From: Nemopilema nomurai | Taxonomy: Eukaryota; Cnidaria; Scyphozoa; Rhizostomeae; Rhizostomatidae | Assembly (NCBI GenBank): GCA_003864495.1 | Contig: ML133471.1 | Coordinates: 4,368,572-4,432,571, forward strand | Direction: 5' to 3' | DNA length: 64,000 nt | In this document: piece after piece, positions 49,950 to 61,400 of the stretch | Layout: the number at the start of each line of letters is the position of its first letter | Position numbering within the stretch: the stretch's first letter is position 1 | Translations under genes and position numbers: made by a program | Notes under the pieces: generated by a model | The model's input: the letters and a program-made list of their open reading frames with translations, nothing else | What the model was told of the DNA's origin: nothing | Databases searched by the model: none

Positions 49950-52900
49950 TACTGTTAGTTTTATGAACATTTCGTATGCGCCTTTGAGCCGCGTGGATAA
50001 ATGGCGCAATATATTTATAATCACTGATATCAAATGCGCCTTTTATAATTATTGATTTGATTATTTTTATCACTGGGATCTCAAGATGTGTAAAAGAACT
50101 ATGCTAGCAAATTGTACAGTCTGATACCATAAGATTGTGCAAGATGTTTATTTTTAGAGCAAAGCTGCTAATCCTATGTTGTTCTTGAATTGGTTAAGCC
50201 GTGGTTTCTATAGTAATCACCAGGTAACAATTTAAAACAACAATGAAATTTGCCAATTATTGTTTTTAGGAGACAATCGTGTTGGTGGGTGTGGACTGAT
50301 TAGGCACCGTATCGGGAAAAGAAATGGAAAGAAATAAAAGCGAATAATAGCAGCCATACTTGAGATTCAATTAATGGTTTCAATGAAAATGTCTCTTGTC
50401 TTCATCAACCCCAGTTTCTTGCATTAACGATGACAGTGAGAGTAAAGGCTAGCTTGTCCATTGAATCTATCGTTGCTAAAATTCAACGCTCCTGCATCCA
50501 CGTAGGGACTGAAATGCTAAGTGTGTCTTAAAATGCACAGGGCCGGGTCCTTGCAAACCCCCTTAAAATTATTCTTTACCTTCCTGCATAGTCCAATACC
50601 CGTTCATCTTCTCTAATTATATTTGAGTGGACAACGAGGTGACTATTTGACCAATTTGGTCGCGTCTCGAACCCATTCCAAGGTTAATTGCTTTGTGCCA
50701 AGAATGATAAAGAACTGCAATTTGAGTGGGAAAGCATGAGCTCCCCTCTATCCGTTTTTCAAGGCAAAGCCTTCGTCCACAGGAAATTGTTAAACGTTCG
50801 ATTTTCAGAAGTCTTTGTACCAGAGCATCATCAAGTCCCACGCTTGCACATTTATCGCTTATGTCGCAATCAGTCTAGACATAAAGATATTTGGATGCAT
50901 TTTGGATGCATTTTGCAACTTTTTGCAAGACCCACTTCAGAGAAAGTAAAGAATACGTTATATTCTTCTGTTGGAGTGGGCTTGTCTGAATTACTTATGG
51001 TGCATTGTATTACTTACGCAAAATTTAATATATTTGAATTAAACCAAGTGTTATCATGAGTGATAGATGAATGATTAGTGAATGTTATTTTGGAAACCCA
51101 TTCATCTTTTCACCACAGTTTTGTCTCTATTGCACTAGTATCCAAAAACTGCCAGAAACTGTCATTTTGCACCAGCATGAATGGAGATCGTATTTCAAGT
51201 CAAGAAATGCAATCCCCTGTTCAAGCTTCTAAGATAAGAATCTTTTGGCTTTGGGATCTTTTATGGGCAAGGACGTTGGTCAACGAGCTATTTTGATCTA
51301 TAAATTTTAGGGTCATGTTTAGACCTATTTTTCTGGTTTTGTTTCGATTCGATAATAACCAAACCCATATATAAAAGGAATGCTTGTCATAATCTTGCTT
51401 TCATTAATACATTACACCTGGTTGTTTGTTTAAATAATCGCTAGTGAATAACCTGAACGAAAGTCACTCATTTTCTGTGCTCCCTCTTGAGCCAAGTAAA
51501 ATATCCAATAATTCAAACCCTCCTCATTACCAACTCAAAGCAAATTTTCTTTACTTAACTTTCATTGTCTCAAATACGATAATAACAGGCAAAAACCTCC
51601 TCCGGCTCCTTGTTGTGGAGCCGTCAATTTTTCTATACCCTTCGTTCTTCACAGTCTTTCCAATATTCCAATTTTTAAAAACAATCTCCACAACTCAGCC
51701 AAAAGTGCCATGCAGGTACCTACTACAAGGCTAAACATCATCTAGACCTATCTTTCAGGCTGATATTTTTTATTAATGAACATCCTTTAGGATCATATTT
51801 CTTGAGTCTAAACAACAGCCTTTATGGCTATTCTTCCCTAGCCCATAACTTTTGGTGGCAATTCTGAGGATACGTTCACTGTGGCACAAGCTCCCGTAGG
51901 TTTCCTCTTTCCAGCGTTCGTCTTTAAAATTACTTGCTTCCATTCCATTAATTCCATTATGGGTCTTCTTCAAACGCAGTTGACCTATGTGCTGAAAACA
52001 TCAAAGCAACAAATATTTCATTAAATATTGAATTTAAATTTACGTGTACGTACATCTTACGTTGAGACTATTACAAGGTCATCGTGTTCAGTCATTATCA
52101 TAGTAACTATGAGAAATTGACAGGAACTGAACGAATTCGGAAAAAGAATGGAGTTGATTTAAGAAAATAATATGATTTTATTGATGTGATTCCCTATTTC
52201 AAGAGCATTTTGCGAACTAAGAGAAACAATGTACTTTTAAGAACATTCTGGAGTAGGAACGACTTTTTGCACTCCTCTAAAGTCCCTTGCAGTCCCTTTG
52301 TGCCTAGAAATACTCATATAATCAGATCAATTGTTCATGAGTCGAATGAAGTAGCAGAGCAATAACTAAGCGAACATACAACCTGGTCATCAAGGCAGTA
52401 AAACTCCACTTCAAAACTTCACAAGAATGGAGCTTTCAAGACAAGCCCCTTAATAACAAAGTAAACAATGATTGGGGGTAGTATTGATGGAACGTTCTTG
52501 TCATAAGTGAAGATTGCCTTCGAAACTGAGAAAGTTTTCCTTCCGAATTGTGCTCAAATAGATATCTGTTAAAAGAGAAGCCTGTATTTGTTTCTTATCA
52601 ACTCTCGATAAAGTTGTTCATTTGTTGAATATTTTCAAGGGAGCTATTTTTGGACACCTGGTTTAAAACTTCCTTTTGCTACGGAAATCTTGCTGAAATT
52701 GGGCATGCTATAAGAATGCAGAGTTGAGAACCTCTCTGGGCAAAACATGTCTTTAAACATTGAAACTTCCGTGGTGGTTTTATGGGACCTCCATATCTTT
52801 TAATCATTCTTTGAATATCGAAGCGACCTCTCACTAGTGTGCTAATAGAATCTTTGAGCATATTCCTCACGTTCTTGTGTCCCTACATATTTTTTGCCTT

Positions 52901-53239
52901 AAAAACAGCGCAAGGCTGACTGCAGTTCATTCGGTTAAATTTGGGTCTTGAATCTTATCAGTATGAACAATTGCACAGGGTGTTCGAGGGCATGCCACTA
53001 GCGATAGACGTTTTGATGCTACTAGACGGCTGGTGCGTGCATGATCTTGCGTAATGCCAGTGCAAATGGGTCGGAAGGTATGCTAGGCTGCAGTTTGATT
53101 TTCAATGAAGTATAATGCGCTGCAGGTAGTTGGCATTACCAACCAACGAGACAATGAGTATATTGGATTGGCAGCAGTAAGTGCCCTGCCGAGAAACGGT
53201 TATTAAATAATAAAAGATTTACGGCTAAGAGAAATCTGG
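49950..53239. other. intergenic, no gene recognised
   Basis: About 3.3 kb of AT-rich sequence. Several open frames up to 123 codons (50688-51059 plus) occur, without recognisable domains. Confidence 0.4.
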
Positions 53240-53500
53240 AAACAAAATTAATTAATGCCCCATGCGAAATCTGAAAACTTCATTTGTATTTATGCTAAGA
53301 GCCGAACAAGCAATCTAAACTTGTCTGTCGGCTGGAGATTTCTAGGCATTGAAAAATTAATGAGGAAATATTTCGAAGCCAGATTTCATTTGCTTTGGTA
53401 TTTGGCCCTTGCAAGTAATTCAAGGCCATAATTGAATGGAAAATTCGATAAGTTGCAACTGGGTGCACAATTAAGCGAGAACACGCCCTAATTGCCTCCT
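53240..53500. promoter_or_regulatory. candidate enhancer: cluster of homeodomain core sites
   Basis: Within about 260 bp there are at least six TAAT/ATTA-type cores: aattaattaatg (53247 on), aaattaatgagg (53354 on), taattcaagg, cataattgaa, acaattaagc and cctaattgcc. The sequence has high complexity and no repeats. TAAT cores are common by chance in AT-rich DNA, so this is only a candidate. Confidence 0.25.
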
Positions 53501-56500
53501 GAAAACGCAGGAAGATGTTAGGCAGCAGTCATGCCCCATACCAAATAAAAATTATTCAACAGCATTTAGCTTGCTGGCGTACCGTGGGTGCGAATTCGAG
53601 CAGAACTTAAAACACTTCTGTCCTCGACTCTTAAAGAGGGATCCAGTTTTCTCTTGAATGTACTCTATCTGTAACTTATTAAGTCTTATTCAATCTTCTA
53701 GGCATTTGAGATTTCTAGATAACTGGTTCCTCCATTTCTAGCTATTCTGAAGTTTTGTACCGCAAAGCCCTTCATATAAGTTCATATAAGCTTTAAGGGC
53801 AAATGCTTTATTAAGTTTAAAATCAAACGAAGAACCTGAAGAGTAATTACTTCTCATATTAAACTTCATCTTTCAGTATATGCCATCTTTTGTATTATCA
53901 GTGAAAGACTTCGTGACAAATGGTGCTACAATCTAACCCTCTTCTGGCCGAGGTACATACGAATAGTGAGAAATTTTTCCAAAAGTGTTTACGCTATCTC
54001 AAATATGATAAATCAAATGATATCTATGATATCTGTGAGCCTCAATGTTCGTGTCTCCCGTCTTTACCTTTTTCATTATATATTTGCCATCAGCCCTTTG
54101 CACAGAAGAATCCAATGCGGACGATTCAACCGCATATTACTCCACTGATAACATGGAAGGCCCTGTCAACTATCAATCTATAAGCCTTGATAACGGGCAT
54201 CAGGGCAAAGAAACCTTTAAAAAATCAAGCCATCTTTATTTAATCCAGGCAAAAATGATTGTCCCTATAAAGAATAATATGTTGATTCTTGTTCTAAGTA
54301 GGGTAAGATTAACTATTCAAATCAGGCTCTAATATGTTGATAAATACAAACTTTAATAAAATCAACGTTTCAAAAAAGACCGGAGTGAAATTTCACGGCG
54401 CAATGGAATATGCTTTATAATGTGTTCCATTGATGTCAAGCATAAGACATCTTCTTCATACTTCAAAACTATAAACGTTTGTGGAAAAACGCTTAATGGC
54501 ATGAATTTGAAGATTTGTGGAATGACACTGACATTGGCCTATGTTGAAATGACACTGACATGGGAAATGATACTTTGATGTAATGTTGCGTGCCACAGCA
54601 AAACATATCGTGGGCGGTGTTATTTCGTTAGAAGCTACATCCGTCAAGTCATGTGCTCTCCGAAAGGTGTTATCTGCCACGTGGTATTAACAATAAAATG
54701 AATGAGCAAAAAACCTATGAATCTTAGAAATATGTTCGATGACATCATAACATTGGTGCACCGCAAAAAAACACCACTGCTTTATTCCCTTCATACTCAA
54801 ATGTACATTAGTGACTTTTGGGGTAGTTTGTTAGAGAAAACAAGTATTTTTCGCTGAAATTTTCTGCATACAACACCAAAGTTCTCTTCTACTAGCAAGC
54901 CCTTGTTTGTGTGTGTCTCTGCCTTTCTGAAAAGAGCATTCACTAACTTTCTTCTACAACTGTATCTATCATAGCGCAACTTGTAGATCTACAGCTGCTT
55001 GCGGGTGAGATAGGAGGTGGACGGAAATAGATGGTTCCTTAGTAAATAGACTTTTATTTCATTCTAGGCACCGGATAGTTAATTGTCGCTAATGAATTCA
55101 GTACGGAGGAAAACTATTCTCAAGGTTAGTAGGGTTCATCATGATATTTCTGCAACAATACCTGATAATGTATAGATGGTATCTGAGTTAGTAGGAACAG
55201 CTTACGCTTCAGTTTAAAAGACAAACTGATGAAATTTGAGGGAAAATTTCAAATCAAATTTTTGTTTCTTTGCAGAATAAATGTACTTTAAACGGATACT
55301 TTTGGCTTGAGATATTGTTCAATACAACGCACAGTTTGTCCATTCTCCTAAAAATTCAATAAGAGACGATTTGAGGTTTTTCCCTTAAAGCATTGGTTAA
55401 TATACAAACTGGTAATGTAAATCTTAAACATGAAAAGCTGCCAGCCAACAAATTTCCTAGATTTTCAAAAATTTTCGGCATAGCTCTTTTTCTCACCTAC
55501 AAGAAACAAGAAATGGACTGCAAGTCGGCCACTTCGTAGAAAGATGTGACAAAAATCGACCAGCAAATCTGGCAAAAGTGCTTCTACTAAAGACCAGATT
55601 GTGCCATTGCAAGATCCAAAATTGCCCCTTCAAAACCAAACATGGTTATCTGCTCTTTTCTTGAAATGCCTCCCAAAATTGAGGTGCTACCTATGTCCCT
55701 GATTGTAACAAAGCCATTAAACGAGTTTTCTTTATGATATTTCGAGATGAGAGAAAGTAGATCTGCATTTAATACCTAGATTTGTTAATCAATTTATTTG
55801 TTGTGGTAAGCAATGTCTTAAAATCTAAAGAAATTCACTTTTCAGTCAAAGCACTAATTTCTTTTGAAAAAATTAGATTTTTATCGAGAGCGTTGTAACC
55901 GTTCGTGTTTCGCTGCATGAAGCGATTGCTAGGCAATAAAGAAGTTGGTAATTTCATTAGTTACCTAGTTCATATTTGCCTGCTGATCGCACAGTATGAG
56001 ACTTATTTTGGCATTGCTTGAAGGCAAAACTGAAGATTGTTAGAAAGGTGATTAGGCCGCTACTAGGCAAGCCAAGAGAATTGCGTTTCCTTCTGCTGTC
56101 AAAAACTTGAGCCTGGTTTCCATATGATCTCAAGATTTGTAAGTTAGGCAAGGATCGCAAAATTCTACATTGCAATTCTTGCGATCATGATAGGCAATTT
56201 TGAATAATCGCAAAAATTGAAAAAGGTTGCATTAGATGAAAAAGGGCAGTTTCCTTAAACGCGCTAGGACACAGGGTATGCATCGAGGTATTGCCCGACG
56301 ACAACAAGTCGCTGTTCTGCGAGGTATTGGGCAGGCAAAGCAGTTGTCCATGGCACGTCGAGTTAAATACCTCAAAGCTTCCGGGTAGGAAATTAGGTTG
56401 GATCGTGACGGGTTCTTATATTGCATTGAAACATCAAGTCTCTTTTTATAGTCTCTATAGAAATTGAAATTGGAGTAGTCTCCAACAGCTCCGATTAGAG

Positions 56501-58315
56501 TTTTGCGAGCCTCTTTATAGCACCGAGGCCATTGTCCTTTCATCGGAATATATATCATTTCATTTCAGAACTATGCAAGCAAAGTGACTTCGATGCTATG
56601 GGAAAGCGAATTAGAACTGTATTGATTACATGATAAACCAAAGTGGGGGAGAAGTTGCTGCCGAATGGAACAACGATAGGACCCAGAAGCCAATACGTGA
56701 TGCTTCAAGTAATCAGGTACAGCAATATAAAGATGAAATAATCAGCCTACGCCTTCTTAATCTAATATAAAAAGAAAGCAAATCAAGTTAGCAATCAACC
56801 CTGCCCTTTGTCGCTGGCAATTACGCCGCGAGACAAAATTCAATCATGCGACATAAAGCGCAGGGGCTCGAAATCACTATTTTTAATGAAATATCTCCCT
56901 TTCCGATCATCTTGTTGTATGGATACGGCTGTGAGGATCAAATATTGAGCCATAGGTCTAAAAAAAGCCAGCCTTTATTCACATCCTAATCCAACTCTAA
57001 CCCCAACACTTACTTCAACCCTAACCTTAACGTGAACCCTTGTTCTCGATACATGACCGACCCCAAGTTCACCTAAGGCCTGGAAATAACACATGCTGAC
57101 AATTGCATCTGAGGCGACCAAATGGTTCGTTGCCTTCCCAAATTCACACCAACTTTGGCCGTATTTATGTCTGCTCGTTTTAAGAGAACTGTTTAATGCT
57201 CACAACCCTAACACACACAAAACTAAAATTGTGATCCCTGGGGGCGGATTTATCTCGAAATTTTCTTTAAAGTCCTATAAGGTCAAGTTAAGAAGATAGT
57301 CGGTCCTTTGTGCTACAAAAATGGCTAATCGCGAAGTGAAGAAAAGGTTAAGGGTTTAAAAAACTAGATGCTTAACTGGTTTACTTTTGGGTAAGAGGCA
57401 GTTACAAAAGAGAGAGAGAGATGTCAATAAGGAACAAATGAAACAAGAGGTACGCTAAGGTAATCTGGAAAAAATGAACATGCTTTTGGTGTCTCTAACC
57501 CTGGCTTTTCTGAAGGTTACAGAATATCACACTAGTTAACGATTGAACAATTAGCACTAATAGCATGGAGCCCCTTCAGAGAGGTTAGAGTTGCCTGTGG
57601 TTGGTCTTTAGATGGGACTCCACTACGAAAGAAATGGAGAATATTGCCAAACCTAGGCCTCAATGGTGGGCGATGGCGGCTACAAATAAGAGATGTTGTG
57701 ACCTAAGGTGTTTAGAGGAAGCAAAAGGGAAAATTATACAGGGTTGAAAATAAGGGAGAAACGTTATCGGTAATTCGCTCCAAGCGAAGCGTAGAACAGA
57801 CCAGACCTAGCGGGTGAAAGGGGTAATCTGGGGGATCAAATGAAACTCTGTAAATGCAATACGAACGGCTGGGAAACAGTTTGCTCGCAAAAAATATATA
57901 CTGTCCAGTGACTCGGGAAAAGCGTCATTTCATGGCTGTTATTCATCTATTGTCACCCCTGAAACAGTGTCATCAAAATGACATCATTTAATTTTTACTT
58001 CGCTGAACAGAAATCAGCACTATCTGAACAATAAAAAACAGTTAAACATTAAGCTGATAGAAATGAAAAAAATAATTTCAACAATGAAGCACAAATTGAT
58101 GAAAAACAACTAATATAGCCATCGACTAATATTGCTTTACAGAAGCCTAAGGCATTGAAAACAGACAAAAATGAATTCATTTTCCTAAATCGGTTAATAG
58201 AAATTCATACACTCGCCAAGCAAGGATAAACATCTTTATCAAATAATTCATTTTTCTACAAAATCGTGATAAAATCGTGCAATAGAACAAAAACTTTTAC
58301 ATACACAATATCCAA
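53501..58315. other. intergenic, distal part of the desert
   Basis: No gene recognised. Around 56985-57040 there are degenerate CCCTAA-like units (ccaaccctaac-type), and a GA run lies near 57409-57421. An ATTAAA on the minus strand at 57987-57992, about 325 nt past the pyrophosphatase stop codon, is a possible polyadenylation signal for that gene. Confidence 0.4.
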
Positions 58316-58465
58316 TCATATTTTGCCATCAACCCATCGCTTGATCAAATGGTGAGCAAGAGCATGTCTTCCGGGAGCAATTCGCACGTGCTTGCCAGCC
58401 TTGTAGGCTTTATTAGTTTCCTTAGAGAGTAGCTTGGCAGCCTCTTCTCTTGTAAACCAGGTGGC
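58316..58465 (-). CDS. NUDT12: NUDT12-like last exon
   Basis: The acceptor TTCTTCGCAG lies before 58465. The exon encodes 49 residues from ATWFTREEA to HHLIKRWVDGKI, then TGA (58318-58316). The family pattern E-D-A-x-W-F-T-R-E is rebuilt exactly across the splice from the previous exon, which confirms the 2972-bp intron between them. Confidence 0.93.
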   Translation of the reverse strand, partial: ATWFTREEAAKLLSKETNKAYKAGKHVRIAPGRHALAHHLIKRWVDGKI

Positions 58466-61400
58466 CTGCGAAGAAAAAATCGCAACTCAGAAAAAAACAC
58501 TCATCAATAATACACCTAAAAAAGCCCGTAATAATATTGATTACAAAATAACCTCAAAATTCTTGTTACCCCCGTGTTAATTCTAGGATACTGATACCTA
58601 AAAGGGATGAAAGAGGAAGTGGTTATTTTATTTCCATGACGCAAAGAAACAGCAAGATCCAGAGACAATTAAACGAGACCGGTCTTTCTGGTGGTTTCTG
58701 GGACGAAGGAAACTTCAGAAGAATACTTGCATCAACATTAAAACAATTTACTAAAAAGAAACATCAAAACAAAGTCTGTTTTTATACTATGCTGGCTTTA
58801 AAAAACAAAAAAGGAAAATTGTCAGGAGATTTAGTCATTTGGCCCCTAGGCTAGCAGAAAAGATTAATTTCAATACATGGAGAAGGGTATCAATGGGAAT
58901 ATTTAGAGAGCAACATTCTTTATCAAAGGCTAATTATAAGATTAATGCAGTTGCTTTTTTTCTTACTTTGAAAAGACTACAGAAGTTATTTAAACAAGAT
59001 CTATTGACATCCATTGTTTTTATTCTAATGTATTCCTATATTTCTATACATTTTTTTAGAACAACTCAACATGAAATCTAGCCTGTGTGATGATAAATTA
59101 AAAACTAAAATGAAATAAAAAATCAATGAGACGAGAATGAAAAAAGGAAAATATATCGACTTTAGTCATAAATGCTAGAAAAATGAAAAAGCCGGACAAG
59201 ACTTTAGGTAAAAAAGATTTCATCATGATATGAATGACAGAGATTTTCTACCGAAGCCTATGGAATGGAACAGAGGACATCGTTCTGTTGTCTCTCTCTT
59301 TTCATCGTGCATCATTGAGTCACATTTAAAAAGCAGGGACACGTTGTACTTGAAATACCCAAGGTTCATGTTTGGTACAAATATTTCCTCTCTATGCTTG
59401 TCATTACTGACTCTACCCTGGATATTGTTGACGTTCCCTTCTATAATCAAGATATAATTACTGCCCATATACATTACGGACCCTTTTCTTTTTCTTTCAT
59501 CTCTAAGCTATAGACTGCACGATCACTTTCTTGCCGATGACGTATATGAGCTCCTTCTTTCAAACACCATTTCACAGTTATTCCATCACCAATGTCACCA
59601 ATTCTTAGTTTACCATTGATTCGGACAACTGGCTTCACTAACATCATTTGATTTTATTAATAAAAAATGAACGAAACTATCAGCTCTAAAATGAGTAGCA
59701 AATACAAGCTACTAGTTGTGACGAATAAATGACGTTCTCCTCTCCAATGAGCAAACGCAGTATTTTCCTTTCCAAACTTCATCTTGAAATCACAAATAAC
59801 TTCTTCATCCGTTCTGCAATGAAAATTGATAGCAATGGCTGCAAAAAAGTATGCCAAGGCCCTTGCAAGCGAATTGTCCAACATGGCCTTTTGCAATGCA
59901 TCCATTTTTATCATCCTACAGTAGGGGCACTTTCTTTCTTTGAAGTTCGGGTAATCTCGCTTAATCTTGTCTCCTGTTGCAAACTATTGCTAATTTCCAA
60001 TGTTTGGAGCTTTTGCCTTGAAACTCTCCAGCACACGAACAGGAAAATTCAAACTATACAGTTTTCAAACCTAAATTCATTCTCATCAAATGAATATCGT
60101 CTCTGAAAACACCAGGTTTCCAAACACACTTTGAAATAATTTTAACTGCCAACAGTAGGTATGACACACCAGATATGCTTCATTCCCCGAACACTGCAAA
60201 TGTCACCAGAATTACCACGAATACTGATTGGTAGAAAGTGACTGGAAGAATTTCACCCATTTATACAAACCCACGCTCTAATTAGCCCATTTACACCAAA
60301 TACTCCTAAATTTCTTGAAGGAGCTTTAGTTGTTTGCTGTCTGTTTGTTTGTATGTTTGTTTGTTTGTTTGTTTTAATCATCTATTTGTTGTTGTAAGTT
60401 GTTTTGATCAAAAGGTCCTCTGTCCTATTCAACTTAATCTGACGAATGAAATAAACAACCTGGCACAAGGGGCTCACTCTTTTTCAACAAAACAAATAGC
60501 TACCAGACATAGTTTACAATATTCGTTAAAATATTTGAAACTTTTGTGTAGTTTGTTAAGGTAGATAATAAAAGGAAAAGACATTAAGGACGTCCTGGAA
60601 CAGAAAACATAGCCCTATTGTCTCTAATATTGTCTTATTAACTGTGCTTTCCTTAGTAACCGTTGTACCAGACAATTCGATTTTAGTCTCCTTTTTTTCT
60701 CACAAATGAAAGTACGTCATCCATTTGCGTCATACAGTAATCCAATGGCCAACGCTGCTGGAAATCAAGACACGCAAGCATTGTTTTTTAATGAAAAGTA
60801 AACAATATGCGTAGGCTAATCAGTCTGGACACGTATGCACCCTGCGTTTTCTGTCGTGATTACGTAGAAATGTTGCATCGGGGAGTTTAGAAGGCTACTT
60901 GCAAAACTGGCGGGTAACAGGTCTGCCATTAGCCAAGCAGGGAAAAACTTACATTGACGCAATGTTTATGCACTTCTTTTATCATCTTTTTATTCGTGCT
61001 TTATCATATCTTTTTATCATCAAGTTCTGGTTTTGGTTCAAACGAGAAGCTTTAACATTCAATGAAATTTATTGTACCTAGAATAATTTGTAATTAATTT
61101 GATTTGTAGCAAATAGACTATTCCGGTTGTCATTACATTACAAGTATAAAAATGTATAGCCGAGTTACGAGAATACCCGACAATGTCCCTCTTGATGCCT
61201 TCGAAGTTAGTTTCGTAAACATAAACAGAGAGAACAAGAATTACTTTTAAAACATAAGAGAAAGAAGAAGATGAGGAGCAATTCACTCTTACAAATAGCG
61301 TGCGAGATTTGCACAAAAACAATAGGATCTTTCGATAGAATAACAGGATTTTCACAAAAGTTTAAGATATTTTCTTGGAGTGATTTGCCCCTCGGAAGAA

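Noticed and set aside
49680..49958. 92-codon open frame with a repeated hydrophobic 17-residue unit
   Set aside because: It is only the 17-bp minisatellite read in one frame; three DNA units (51 bp) make one peptide period. There is no coding evidence beyond the absence of stops.
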